A DNA stretch of 64,000 nucleotides from Lachnospiraceae bacterium (GCA_021199495.1 JAJQHY010000081.1:1-64000), one strand, 5' to 3'; positions 53,242 through 61,585 are shown, counted from the first letter of the stretch. Notes: generated by a model from the sequence alone, not told the origin. Numbers and translations: made by a program.

Positions 53242-53863
53242 TCATACGATACTGAAGGCGGACGCCACGGAGGCGTCAGTCAGGAAAATCTGTGAGGAAG
53301 CAAAAGAATATGGCTGCATGAGTGTCTGTGTCAACAGCTGTTATACGTCCTATGTGGCGGAACAGCTGCGTGACAGTGATGTAAAGGTCTGTTCCGTGAT
53401 CGGATTTCCTTTGGGACAGATGAGCACGGCTGCCAAAGTCGCGGAGACGGAGGATGTTGTCGCAAACGGAGCCGACGAGGTGGATATGGTCATCAATGTA
53501 GCCGCCTTAAAGGATCAGAAATATGATTTCGTGAAAGAAGAAATTGCTGTCATTAAAGAGGCCTGCCAGGGCCGACTGCTGAAGGTGATCCTTGAGACCT
53601 GCCTGCTGACGAAGGAGGAGATCGTGAAGGCCTGTGAGCTGGCTGAGGCGGCCGGAGCGGATTATGTGAAAACCTCCACAGGGTTTTCAACCGGCGGAGC
53701 AACCGCGGAGGATGTCGCCCTGATGCGAGCCACTGTGGGAGATCGTCTGGGTGTCAAGGCCAGCGGTGGAATCCGCGATACGAAGACCGCAGAGGCGATG
53801 GTGGCTGCGGGCGCGTCACGAATTGGAGCAAGCGCTACGGTTTCTATTTTAGGCGGAAAATAA
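53219..53863 (+). CDS. deoC: Deoxyribose-phosphate aldolase
   Basis: Splits 2-deoxyribose-5-phosphate into acetaldehyde and glyceraldehyde-3-phosphate, the last step of deoxynucleoside catabolism. 214 residues. [10 protein letters not shown] at the N-terminus, the Schiff-base Lys in YVKTSTGF, the proton-relay Lys in [10 protein letters not shown] and the phosphate-binding GAS motif are present. AAAGGAGG lies about nine bases before ATG 53219, within add. Likely the end of the add-deoC transcript. Confidence 0.96.
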   Translation: MLSPKLFDHTILKADATEASVRKICEEAKEYGCMSVCVNSCYTSYVAEQLRDSDVKVCSVIGFPLGQMSTAAKVAETEDVVANGADEVDMVINVAALKDQKYDFVKEEIAVIKEACQGRLLKVILETCLLTKEEIVKACELAEAAGADYVKTSTGFSTGGATAEDVALMRATVGDRLGVKASGGIRDTKTAEAMVAAGASRIGASATVSILGGK

Positions 53864-53872
53864 AAATTGCAT

Positions 53873-53901
53873 TTGCCGCATGAATCAAACTGGTATATGA
53901 T
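53873..53901 (+). promoter_or_regulatory. Promoter for the MoxR-VWA pair
   Basis: TTGCCG (53873-53878), 17 bp, TATGAT (53896-53901), within the AT-rich gap after deoC. Confidence 0.55.
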
Positions 53902-53939
53902 AATTTCAAAAATGTCAACGCATAAAAGAAAGGCAAATT

Positions 53940-54758
53940 ATGGATAACGCATTTTCAAGTACCTCACAATACGTCGCAAGCGAACAGCTCTTAGCCAGTG
54001 TCAACGTCGCGATTGCATTGCAGAAGCCTCTTTTGATTAAGGGGGAGCCTGGCACAGGCAAGACAATGTTGGCCCAGGCTGTTGCGGATTCTCTTGGCAA
54101 ACAACTGATTATCTGGAATATCAAATCAACTACTAAAGCACAGGACGGCCTGTATATGTATGATACCATTCAGCGTCTGTATGACGGTCAGTTCGGCGAG
54201 GAGGGTGTCAGCGACATCGCCCGTTATATCAAGCTGGGCAAGCTGGGCGAGGCTTTTGAAAGCGAAGAGCAGGTGGTTTTACTGATTGATGAGATTGACA
54301 AGGCGGATCTGGAGTTCCCCAATGACCTGCTGTGGGAATTAGACCAGATGGAGTTTTATATTCATGAGACAAAGCGCACGGTGAAGGCGAAACATCGCCC
54401 GATTGTGATTATTACCTCCAACGCGGAGAAGGAGCTGCCGGACGCGTTCCTGCGCAGATGTATTTTCCATTATATTGATTTCCCGGACAAGGCGCTGATG
54501 GAGGAGATTGTGCGGACGCATTATCCGGATGTGGAGCAGCACCTTTTAGAGGACGCGATGAAGGTCTTTTATGATATCCGCGCGATGAAGGATATCCGCA
54601 AAAAGCCCAGCACCTCCGAGCTGATCGACTGGATCAATGCGCTGCAGCTGGGCGGCATCCCAACAGAGAAAATTCGTAAGGAGCTGCCTTTTGTGGGAGT
54701 CATCGTAAAAAAGGACGAAGACCTGAATATTGTGAAGCAGAAGATCAACCAGTTCTAG
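53940..54758 (+). CDS. MoxR-type AAA+ ATPase
   Basis: A 272-residue AAA+ protein. Walker A GEPGTGKT lies at about 36-43, Walker B LLIDEIDKAD at about 119-128, with sensor and arginine finger in ITSNAEKELPDAFLRRC. MoxR ATPases act with VWA-domain partners as chaperones for metal cofactor insertion or complex assembly. The next gene encodes such a partner ten bases downstream, so the pair is a classic MoxR-VWA module. The client is unknown. AGAAAGG lies upstream of the ATG. Confidence 0.9.
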   Translation: MDNAFSSTSQYVASEQLLASVNVAIALQKPLLIKGEPGTGKTMLAQAVADSLGKQLIIWNIKSTTKAQDGLYMYDTIQRLYDGQFGEEGVSDIARYIKLGKLGEAFESEEQVVLLIDEIDKADLEFPNDLLWELDQMEFYIHETKRTVKAKHRPIVIITSNAEKELPDAFLRRCIFHYIDFPDKALMEEIVRTHYPDVEQHLLEDAMKVFYDIRAMKDIRKKPSTSELIDWINALQLGGIPTEKIRKELPFVGVIVKKDEDLNIVKQKINQF

Positions 54759-54768
54759 GAGAGCGAGA

Positions 54769-55971
54769 GTGTTTCAAAACTTTTTTGATTCCTTAAAAAA
54801 ATACGGTCTGAAGGTCACCTTAAGCGAGTGGCTGACTTTTCAGGAGGCGCTTGATAAAGGCCTTGCAGGCAGCAACATGACGCAGTTTTATTACCTGGGC
54901 CGTTCCATTCTTGTGAAATCCGAGACCGAATTTGACAAGTATGACATGGCCTTTGAGGAGTGCTTTCTGCCTGCACATAGGGAAACCGAAATCAGTAAAA
55001 ATATGATGGACTGGCTCAATAAGGAAGAGATCAACGACCTTTTCCATGAGATGCAGCTTCATGAGATGAACCGGATGGATGAGGTTTCGATCGACAAGGA
55101 AACTGTGGAAGAGACCTTCAAGGATCGTCTGCGTGACCAGGACAGCGAGCACAATGGCGGTTCCTACTGGATTGGCACCATGGGTAAAACCTCTTTCGGC
55201 AATACCGGCGGCAATATCGGCGGCATCCGCGTGGGCGGGGCTACTGGCTATCAGTCTGCTTTTTCCGTGGTGGGAGCGCGCAAATACCGGGATTTCCGCG
55301 ACGACCGGGTGATCGACAACCGCCAGTTCCAGATGGCGCTTCGAAAGCTGCGGCAGTTTTCTTCCAAACTGGATGTGCCGGAGACGGAGCTGGATATTGA
55401 CAATACGATTGACAAGACCTGCAATCAGGGCGGCGTGCTCCATATCGTCATGAAAAAGCCCCGCAAGAATGCGGTAAAGCTTCTGCTTCTGATGGATTCC
55501 GGCGGCACCATGATTCCCTACAGCAGCCTGCTCAATGAGATTTTCCAGTCTGTACACAGGGCAAACCACTATAAGGACGTGAAAACCTATTATTTTCATA
55601 ACTGTATTTATTCCCACCTGTATAAAACACCCGAGTGTGAAAACGGCGACTGGATCGAGACGGAGTGGCTGTTTAAAAACCTGGACAGCGATTATAAGGT
55701 CATCATTGTGGGCGACGCGGCCATGGCGCCGGAGGAGCTTTATTCCACGACCGGCAACTATCGCGGTCCGAACGGCGGTTTGTCCGGCTGGGAGTGGCTG
55801 GTTCTGATGACGAAGCATTTTAAAAAACTCGTGTGGCTGAATCCCAAGATGGCACCCGGTGACGCGCCCTGGAGAGAGGCGGAGACGGCGATTAAGGGTT
55901 TGATTCCCATGTATAAGCTGACTGTGGACGGTTTAAACCGTGCGATGACCAGGCTGATGACGAATAAATAA
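54769..55971 (+). CDS. VWA domain protein, MoxR partner
   Basis: A 400-residue protein of the CoxE-like VWA group. The N-terminal 220 residues are helical. The VWA fold starts near residue 238 with KLLLLMDSGGTM, where the MIDAS motif DxSxS appears as DSGGT, so metal binding is doubtful or altered. GTG 54769 is the start, with AGGAGAG upstream. A Gly-rich stretch (GNTGGNIGGIRVGG) near residue 145 looks like a flexible linker. It should form a complex with the MoxR ATPase. Confidence 0.82.
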   Translation: MFQNFFDSLKKYGLKVTLSEWLTFQEALDKGLAGSNMTQFYYLGRSILVKSETEFDKYDMAFEECFLPAHRETEISKNMMDWLNKEEINDLFHEMQLHEMNRMDEVSIDKETVEETFKDRLRDQDSEHNGGSYWIGTMGKTSFGNTGGNIGGIRVGGATGYQSAFSVVGARKYRDFRDDRVIDNRQFQMALRKLRQFSSKLDVPETELDIDNTIDKTCNQGGVLHIVMKKPRKNAVKLLLLMDSGGTMIPYSSLLNEIFQSVHRANHYKDVKTYYFHNCIYSHLYKTPECENGDWIETEWLFKNLDSDYKVIIVGDAAMAPEELYSTTGNYRGPNGGLSGWEWLVLMTKHFKKLVWLNPKMAPGDAPWREAETAIKGLIPMYKLTVDGLNRAMTRLMTNK

Positions 55972-56039
55972 TCGTGCGGTTACGATTTTACAGCCGCCAT
56001 TTAGAATCATCACTTTCCTCTTTTTTTACGTTACAAAGC

Positions 56040-56068
56040 TTGCTATTTGCGGGAAAATATAGGATAAT
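56040..56068 (+). promoter_or_regulatory. Promoter for the dUTPase-like gene
   Basis: TTGCTA (56040-56045), 17 bp, GATAAT (56063-56068). The resulting leader is about 105 nt with a small GCCC/GGGC hairpin near 56088-56098. Confidence 0.45.
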
Positions 56069-56181
56069 ACACGTAGTTGTAAATGCCCATCGGGCTGTAA
56101 GATGACGGTATCGGATGTGAAAAAGCTTCTGAACCGTTATAAATCCAATTCCAAATCAATGAAAACGGAGGTATTTCATTT

Positions 56182-56556
56182 ATGAAGGTAGTAGTCAATA
56201 AACTGAAAGAGAACGCGATCATCCCCACGTTAAATAAGGTGGACAGCTATGATATTTATGCCTGCATGGACACGCATTTCGTGACGATTGAACCCGGCCA
56301 GTCCGTACTGATTCCCACAGGCCTGCAGCTGATCATTCCGGAAGGATATGTGGGTCTGGTGATCTCCAGAAACGGCCTTGCTGCCAGACGCGGCCTTCGT
56401 ATCGCCAGTGGTTCCATGATTGTGGAGAGCGATGTGGAGCTGGTGATTCCGATTCACAATGATTCCTATGAAGCTACGACCGTTGAAAACGGCTTCAAGA
56501 TCGCGAAAATCGTTCTGATCAAAAACAGTGAGATCGAGTTTGAAGTGAATGAGTGA
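56182..56556 (+). CDS. dUTPase-fold protein with altered motifs
   Basis: A 124-residue protein similar to trimeric dUTP diphosphatases. Motif 1 appears as DSYDIYA, motif 2 as SRNGLAARRGL (dUTPase: PRSGLA), and the strand before motif 3 as ASGSMIVESD. Where dUTPases have the catalytic Asp (GxIDxDYRG) this protein has SMIVESD, without that Asp, and the motif 5 RGxxGFGSTG tail is missing. It may be inactive, act on another nucleotide, or be a regulator. CGGAGG precedes the ATG. It stands near the nucleoside region but on its own promoter. Confidence 0.6.
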   Translation: MKVVVNKLKENAIIPTLNKVDSYDIYACMDTHFVTIEPGQSVLIPTGLQLIIPEGYVGLVISRNGLAARRGLRIASGSMIVESDVELVIPIHNDSYEATTVENGFKIAKIVLIKNSEIEFEVNE

Positions 56557-56644
56557 AAGGCAGTATCACAAACACTCTGATGGCGGAAGTGCTGCTGAAA
56601 ATTGTATTTCTTTCCATACATTGTAATTATTCACAAAAATTTAA

Positions 56645-56673
56645 TTGATATTTTGTACAAAATGATGTATACT
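56645..56673 (+). promoter_or_regulatory. Promoter of the first small-protein gene, with spacer palindrome
   Basis: TTGATA (56645-56650), 17 bp, TATACT (56668-56673). The spacer holds the perfect 14-bp palindrome ATTTTGTACAAAAT (56650-56663), well placed for a repressor. The leader has a hairpin CCGCAGA/TCTGCGG (56691-56711) and a second stem TGACGG/CTGTCA close to the ribosome binding site. Confidence 0.7.
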
Positions 56674-56765
56674 CTCTTCAACAGGTAAGACCGCAGAAAA
56701 AATGTCTGCGGCCGCCCTGAATATTTGACGGGACGAAGGTTCTGTCAGGAAAGAGAGGTGCAACA

Positions 56766-56984
56766 ATGGCAGATTCAAAGCTGATCTTAAAGTGGACCAA
56801 CAAATTCAGCGGCGAAGAAGGTTATGTGAAGACTGTCAGTGTGAAGGAAGGACATTTTGTCAATACGAACAACATCGCTGAAGCGAAGTCTTACAGACGT
56901 CGGGGCATCGCTTATAAGGGGATTGCCTACTTAGCCGCGCTGGGTGAAGCTGACAATAATGTTTTCACTGCAGTGGAAGCCTGA
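56766..56984 (+). CDS. Small protein of unknown function, paralogue 1
   Basis: A 72-residue protein starting MADSKLILKWTNKFSGEE and ending ADNNVFTAVEA. It has no signal peptide, membrane helix or cysteine. Alternating hydrophobic residues in LILKW and YVKTVSV suggest beta strands. The next gene encodes a close paralogue: residues 1-34 and the last 11 are nearly identical while the middle differs. GAAAGAGAGG precedes the ATG. It has a strong promoter and a terminator of its own. I do not recognise a family. Confidence 0.75.
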   Translation: MADSKLILKWTNKFSGEEGYVKTVSVKEGHFVNTNNIAEAKSYRRRGIAYKGIAYLAALGEADNNVFTAVEA

Positions 56985-57021
56985 TGATACAGGCGCTTTT
57001 GCCGATTACACGAAACAGAAT

Positions 57022-57051
57022 GGGTATCGTCAATTTGACGGTGCCCTTTTT
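57022..57051 (+). terminator. Terminator of the first small-protein gene
   Basis: GGGTATCGTC (57022-57031) and GACGGTGCCC (57037-57046) pair with two G-U pairs, followed by TTTTT. Confidence 0.75.
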
Positions 57052-57109
57052 AAACGTGAAAAAATCGTATGTTCAATTTGCTGAATTGTGATTTTAGACA
57101 AAATTAAAG

Positions 57110-57138
57110 TTGCAAATTTGGGCAATATGTACTAGAAT
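57110..57138 (+). promoter_or_regulatory. Promoter of the second small-protein gene
   Basis: TTGCAA (57110-57115), 17 bp, TAGAAT (57133-57138). Confidence 0.65.
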
Positions 57139-57199
57139 ATACTTGCGAAGCAGATAATCGCGTTCGCTTATTCAGATTATAAAAGAAAGGATGTTTACA

Positions 57200-57421
57200 A
57201 TGGCAAATTCAAAGTTGATTTTAAAGTGGACCAATAAATTCAGCGGCGAGGAAGGCTATGTGAAGACTGTCAGCGTAAAAAAGGGCTATTTTGTAAATAC
57301 TTACGATATTACTGAAGCAAAGGCATACAAGAGTCAGAAAGTGCTGGACAACGATATTGCGGCTCTGACGGATATGGGCGAGGCTGACAACAATGTTTTC
57401 ACGGCTGTGGAAGCTGAATAA
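57200..57421 (+). CDS. Small protein of unknown function, paralogue 2
   Basis: A 73-residue paralogue of the preceding small protein (MANSKLILKWTNKFSGEE at the start, GEADNNVFTAVEAE at the end). The central region, about residues 35-58, is divergent, with KSQKVLDNDIAALTDM here against RRRGIAYKGIAYLAAL. ATG 57200 is chosen because AAAGGA lies ten bases upstream; ATG 57191 is too close to it. The tandem arrangement with separate promoters and terminators points to duplication followed by separate regulation. Confidence 0.75.
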   Translation: MANSKLILKWTNKFSGEEGYVKTVSVKKGYFVNTYDITEAKAYKSQKVLDNDIAALTDMGEADNNVFTAVEAE

Positions 57422-57492
57422 GTTCTCTGTTGGACACTCCTGAATTACTTGTTTTGCATGCTGATAGAAAAAGGATTGGTCTTAACAGTCTG

Positions 57493-57535
57493 AGACAGCA
57501 AAAAACCACCCTTAACGGGTGGTTTTTTGCTGTCT
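57493..57535. terminator. Strong bidirectional terminator
   Basis: AGACAGCAAAAAACCACCC (57493-57511) and its perfect 19-bp complement (57517-57535) flank a five-base loop. A-run and T-run on both sides make it work for the small-protein gene and for the minus-strand rfbD. Confidence 0.9.
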
Positions 57536-57625
57536 TAAGTTTTCTATGGCAGAGTACAACAGCTGCGGCATATCCGGCCGCATGATAAAGCATCATATGA
57601 CTCCGGGTATTTCTGACGGTGTATT

Positions 57626-58567
57626 TCAGAATTTATAAGCCTGTAAAAACCGCTGCAGGGCGTCCTGCCAGTCGGGGAGAAGCGTAAAACCGTTTTCGGT
57701 CAGCTTGCTTTTATCCAGACGGCTGTTGAAGGGCCTGGCGGCTTTGGAGACGCCATACTCTGCGGTTGTAACCGGATAAACCTGCAGTCTGTCGGGGCTG
57801 TATTCCTGATGTCCCATGGCATAAGCCTGGCGGAAGATTTCCACAGTGAAGTCATACCAGCTGATATAACCGCCTTCGTTGGTGGCGTGGTAGTAGCCAT
57901 ATTTTTCTGTTCCGGCCATATCGATGAGCAGCCTCGCCAGGTCAAGCGTATAGGTGGGAGTACCGATCTGGTCGTCGACTACGCGGATGGTATCGTGTGT
58001 TTTGCCCAGGTTTAACATGGTCTTGATGAAGTTTTTACCATTCAGGCCGAAGACCCAGGCGATGCGGACGATAAAATATTTCTCCAGGGTGGAGGAGACT
58101 GCCAGCTCGCCGTCGAGTTTGGTGGAGCCGTATACATTTAAGGGAGCGTAGTCTTTGCAGTCCGGCTCCCAGGGCGCGCTGCCCTGACCGTCGAAAACAT
58201 AGTCCGTGCTGATCTGGATCATCTTGCAGTCCAGCTCTTTACAGATTTCTGCGATATATTTCGGGCCGTTGGCGTTGATATCATGGACCTTGTCGCGTTT
58301 GTCCTCATCCTCTGCCAGGTCCACAGCGGTCCATGCTGCGCAGTGGATCACGATGTCCGGGGCAGCTGCGCGGATCACCTCAAAAACCTTCGCCCTGTCA
58401 GTTATATCCAGGGAGACATAGGGCATGGCGGTAACGGCGGTGCCGTCCTGAATCCCGCTGTAGGCAGGCGCGATATCGCTGCCGATACCTTCATGACCGC
58501 GGGCGGCCAGCTCATTCATGACGTCGTGGCCAAGCTGACCGCCGACGCCTGTTACAAATGCTTTCAT
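57626..58567 (-). CDS. rfbD: dTDP-4-dehydrorhamnose reductase (RfbD/RmlD)
   Basis: An NADPH-dependent SDR of 313 residues for the last step of dTDP-L-rhamnose synthesis. The NAD-binding motif is VTGVGGQLG, the catalytic YxxxK is YGSTK, and STDYVFDG is the family signature. A related epimerase/reductase substrate cannot be excluded. GGAAGGA lies nine bases before the start on the minus strand. It follows rfbB by 29 bases. No rfbA or rfbC is in the window. Confidence 0.88.
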   Translation of the reverse strand: MKAFVTGVGGQLGHDVMNELAARGHEGIGSDIAPAYSGIQDGTAVTAMPYVSLDITDRAKVFEVIRAAAPDIVIHCAAWTAVDLAEDEDKRDKVHDINANGPKYIAEICKELDCKMIQISTDYVFDGQGSAPWEPDCKDYAPLNVYGSTKLDGELAVSSTLEKYFIVRIAWVFGLNGKNFIKTMLNLGKTHDTIRVVDDQIGTPTYTLDLARLLIDMAGTEKYGYYHATNEGGYISWYDFTVEIFRQAYAMGHQEYSPDRLQVYPVTTAEYGVSKAARPFNSRLDKSKLTENGFTLLPDWQDALQRFLQAYKF

Positions 58568-58596
58568 GGTGTGTTTTCCTTCCAATGTTTGCAGAT

Positions 58597-59616
58597 TTAC
58601 CGGTTTCCGTACATTTTCTCATAATAATTCTGGTATTCGCCGGAAATAATGGTTTCCCACCACTCGCGGTTATCCAGGTACCACTGGATCGTCTTTTTAA
58701 TGCCGTCGGCAAATTTCGTTTCCGGAAGCCACCCCAGTTCATTATGAATTTTGGTCGGGTCGATGGCGTAGCGCATGTCGTGACCCTTGCGGTCAGTTAC
58801 ATGCGTAATCAGGCTTTCGGGTTTATTTAATTCCTTGCAGATCAGCTTTACAATGTCGATATTGCGCATCTCATTGTGGCCGCCGATGTTGTAGATCTCG
58901 CCCACACGGCCTTTATGGATAATGAGATCAATGGCTTTGCAGTGATCCTCTACATACAGCCAGTCGCGGACATTTAAGCCCTCACCGTAGACCGGAAGCG
59001 GTTTGTCGTTTAAGGCGTTGGCGATCATTAAGGGAATCAGCTTTTCCGGAAAATGATAAGGACCGTAGTTGTTGGAGCAGCGGCTGATGGTGACAGGCAG
59101 ACCGTAGGTCCTGTGGTAGGCCAGCACTAAGAGGTCTGCGCTTGCCTTGGAAGCGGAGTAGGGACTGCTGGTATGGATGGGAGTCTCTTCCGTAAAAAAC
59201 AGATCAGGCCTGTCTAAAGGCAGGTCGCCGTATACCTCATCGGTGGAAACCTGATGATAGCGGGTTATGCCGTATTTGCGGCAGGCATCCATCAGAACTG
59301 CGGTTCCCTTGATATTGGTGTCTAAAAAGACCTCCGGATTCTCAATGGAGCGGTCCACATGGCTCTCTGCGGCAAAGTTGACCACGATGTCCGGATGCTC
59401 CTCCTCGAACAGTTTGTAAACAGCGGCTCTGTCGGTGATGCTTTCCTTTACAAAGCGGAAATTCGGTTTGTCCATGACAGGAGCGAGTGTGGAGAGATTG
59501 CCGGCGTAGGTCAGGCAGTCCAGACAGATGATGCGATAATCCGGGTATTTGTCCAGCATGTGGAAAATGAAGTTGCTGCCGATGAATCCGGCGCCTCCGG
59601 TGACGATAATATTCAT
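58597..59616 (-). CDS. rfbB: dTDP-glucose 4,6-dehydratase (RfbB/RmlB)
   Basis: Converts dTDP-glucose to dTDP-4-keto-6-deoxyglucose with bound NAD. 339 residues. VTGGAGFIGSNF binds NAD, the Thr-Asp-Glu triad is in STDEVYGDL, and the Tyr-Lys pair in YSASKASAD. SNNYGPYHFPEKLIPL is a diagnostic block. Together with rfbD it makes half of the dTDP-rhamnose pathway. AAAGGA precedes the start on the minus strand. Confidence 0.95.
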   Translation of the reverse strand: MNIIVTGGAGFIGSNFIFHMLDKYPDYRIICLDCLTYAGNLSTLAPVMDKPNFRFVKESITDRAAVYKLFEEEHPDIVVNFAAESHVDRSIENPEVFLDTNIKGTAVLMDACRKYGITRYHQVSTDEVYGDLPLDRPDLFFTEETPIHTSSPYSASKASADLLVLAYHRTYGLPVTISRCSNNYGPYHFPEKLIPLMIANALNDKPLPVYGEGLNVRDWLYVEDHCKAIDLIIHKGRVGEIYNIGGHNEMRNIDIVKLICKELNKPESLITHVTDRKGHDMRYAIDPTKIHNELGWLPETKFADGIKKTIQWYLDNREWWETIISGEYQNYYEKMYGNR

Positions 59617-59702
59617 GATAAGGTATCCTTTCTGTATTCAGTCAGGAGCGGTGAAAACGGCAGACTGCCGTGCACAAGGCTCCCGAATTTGACTTTCTTA
59701 CT

Positions 59703-59731
59703 TTATAAAACAAATGTTACGATATTGTAAA
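59703..59731 (-). promoter_or_regulatory. Promoter for rfbB-rfbD
   Basis: On the minus strand TTTACA (59726-59731), 17 bp, TTATAA (59703-59708). Two near-perfect palindromes flank it: TGCTGAAATTCAGCA (59736-59750) upstream, which may also serve as the end of tyrA, and ACGGCAGACTGCCGT (59657-59671) in the leader. Confidence 0.45.
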
Positions 59732-59753
59732 TAAATGCTGAAATTCAGCAGGC

Positions 59754-60857
59754 TTAAAGTCTGCGCAGATAGGTCGTAAAATCATTCCTCTGCAGAAGCT
59801 CCACAGCCCGAAGCTGGTCCGCTTCCTTATAAAACTCAATTTTCAGCGCGCCGTACTCAGACTCCCGGTTGTGGGTGATATTGATGTTTTTGATATTGAT
59901 ATTTTCCTCTGCCAGCAGAGCCGTGACATGAGCGAGAGTGCCGGCTTTGTCGGGGATTTCAATATTGACTGTGAAACTGCGCTTGATCGGGCCGCGGGAA
60001 AGATCGGAAAAGGAATCCCGGTAGATTCTGGCCGAATCAAAGAAATTATAGAGCTCCACACCGTTTTTCTTTAAGAGCGTCTCGCTGATACCCTGCAGAT
60101 CCGCAATATAAGCATCCAGCAGCTCTTTGATGTTGGCAGTATTGGTCAGGCAGATCTGCTGCCACATCGAAGGGTTGGAGGAGGCAATCCGCGTGATGTC
60201 CTTGAAACCGCCGGCCGCCATGGTTTTCATCAGGCCGTCATCCGAATCGCTGTCCTTCACCAGATTGACCAGGGAGGAAGCGATGATATGCGGCAGATGA
60301 CTGATGGCAGCTGTGGCATGGTCATGCTCTTCACAGGAAATGATGAGAGGGATGGCTTTGGTGGCCGCAACCAGCTGTTTCAGCTGCTCTACCTTCTCAG
60401 ACGGCACTTCATCCGTCGGGGTAATGACATAATAGGCATTCTCTAAAAGACCTGGCTTGGAGTTGGCGTAGCCAAAACGTTCGCTGCCCGCCATGGGATG
60501 CCCGCCGATGAAACGATGGGAGAGGGAAAGCTCCTTCACAAGCGCATGGATGGGCGTCTTGACGCTGCCAACGTCGGTAATAACAGCATGGTCATTTAAG
60601 AGAGGCAGAATTGTACGCAGCAGCTCGTTGTTGCTTCCGACGGGAGCGCAGAGAAAAATGAAGTCTGCATCACATAAATCCGTTGTGATTTCCGTGTAAA
60701 TATTTGTGGCGACCCGTTCTCTGAGCGCCAGCGAGAGGGAGGGAATATCGCAGTCGTATACTTTGATTTTCATATCCGGGAATTTCCCGCGGAAGGCTCT
60801 GGCGATGGAACCGCCGATCAGGCCGAGTCCGAGAAAAGAACAGGTGAGTGTGTCCAT
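59754..60857 (-). CDS. tyrA: Prephenate dehydrogenase with ACT domain
   Basis: Oxidises prephenate to 4-hydroxyphenylpyruvate in tyrosine synthesis. 367 residues. NAD-binding GLGLIGGSIA at the N-terminus and the prephenate site GGHPMAGSERFGYANSK are clear. A C-terminal ACT domain (about residues 295-367, VNIEIPDKAGTLAHVTALL) likely binds tyrosine for feedback control. The start at 60857 has AAAGGAG nine bases upstream on the minus strand; 21 further in-frame codons upstream are not family-like. Chorismate mutase is not adjacent. Confidence 0.93.
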   Translation of the reverse strand: MDTLTCSFLGLGLIGGSIARAFRGKFPDMKIKVYDCDIPSLSLALRERVATNIYTEITTDLCDADFIFLCAPVGSNNELLRTILPLLNDHAVITDVGSVKTPIHALVKELSLSHRFIGGHPMAGSERFGYANSKPGLLENAYYVITPTDEVPSEKVEQLKQLVAATKAIPLIISCEEHDHATAAISHLPHIIASSLVNLVKDSDSDDGLMKTMAAGGFKDITRIASSNPSMWQQICLTNTANIKELLDAYIADLQGISETLLKKNGVELYNFFDSARIYRDSFSDLSRGPIKRSFTVNIEIPDKAGTLAHVTALLAEENINIKNINITHNRESEYGALKIEFYKEADQLRAVELLQRNDFTTYLRRL

Positions 60858-60876
60858 ATAAATGGCTCCTTTGAAT

Positions 60877-60931
60877 CCCCGCATTTTACGGGGAAATTTA
60901 ATCGCACTTAAAAAGAGCATCTGGCAGATGC
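60877..60931 (-). promoter_or_regulatory. Hairpins in the tyrA leader
   Basis: On the minus strand GCATCT/AGATGC (60917-60931) is followed by TCTTTTT, resembling a weak intrinsic terminator. CCCCG/CGGGG (about 60879-60896) follows just before the ribosome binding site. Together they could be an attenuator, but no leader peptide or known riboswitch was recognised. Confidence 0.3.
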
Positions 60932-61003
60932 CGTTTTTATATGCTACTGCTCTATGTTACCTCAAAACGGGGAAATTGGCAAGGAAAGAAAAGTCGTGTT
61001 CGG

Positions 61004-61025
61004 TAAAAATGCTGCGGCTGCGCAG
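61004..61025 (-). terminator. Terminator of the ECF S-component gene
   Basis: On the minus strand CTGCG and CGCAG (61012-61025) form a short GC stem followed by CATTTTTAC. Confidence 0.45.
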
Positions 61026-61075
61026 AAAGAGGCATATCTGAAAAGAAAATATAGAAAAGCGTTTGGAATGTATGA

Positions 61076-61585
61076 TTAAAACCACGCATTTCTTAATTTC
61101 CTGAGGGCCAGTTGCAGTGGCTTATATAATACCAGGCAAAGCACGGCATTGGATATGCCGTGGATGATATCGAAGGGAATGCCTGCGACCCACCAGGCCA
61201 AAGCGGCTGTGGGACCGCTTAAGATGATATAGGGAAGAGAACAGAGCGCACCGAAAAAAAGGCCATACAGACCGCAGAACGCGCTCCAGAACAAAAGAGA
61301 GGTCTGATTTCGGAAAAGAAAAGTCAGAAGCGCCAGCAAAGGCCATACGTACAGATACATGAACCACCAGATTCCGAAACCGTATAAAAGCCCCTGCAAA
61401 AAAACAAATACGGGAATCGCAAAGAAAATGCGTTTGCCGAAGAACAGAGTATAAAGCACGATCAGCAGGGTCACCAGCTCTACATTCGGCAAAAAGGCCA
61501 GCGTGTCCTTAGCCACTTCAATAGTGGCGGTCATCATGCCGATCAGCGCGATATCTTTCACGGAAATGACGGATTTTTTTTTCAT
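61076..61585 (-). CDS. ECF transporter S component
   Basis: A 169-residue membrane protein with five to six helices, matching vitamin-specificity (S) subunits of energy-coupling-factor transporters. The start KDIALIGMMTATIEVAKDTLAFLPNVELVTLL (in parts: IALIGMMTA, AFLPNVELVTLL) shows the small-residue AxxxA-like helix that docks EcfT. The ATPases and EcfT are not in the window, so it must share a common module. The upstream gene encodes a DUF4430 protein, a fold related to the cobalamin-binding C-terminal domain of transcobalamin. Cobalamin or a similar cofactor is therefore a reasonable guess, not proven. Confidence 0.78.
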   Translation of the reverse strand: MKKKSVISVKDIALIGMMTATIEVAKDTLAFLPNVELVTLLIVLYTLFFGKRIFFAIPVFVFLQGLLYGFGIWWFMYLYVWPLLALLTFLFRNQTSLLFWSAFCGLYGLFFGALCSLPYIILSGPTAALAWWVAGIPFDIIHGISNAVLCLVLYKPLQLALRKLRNAWF

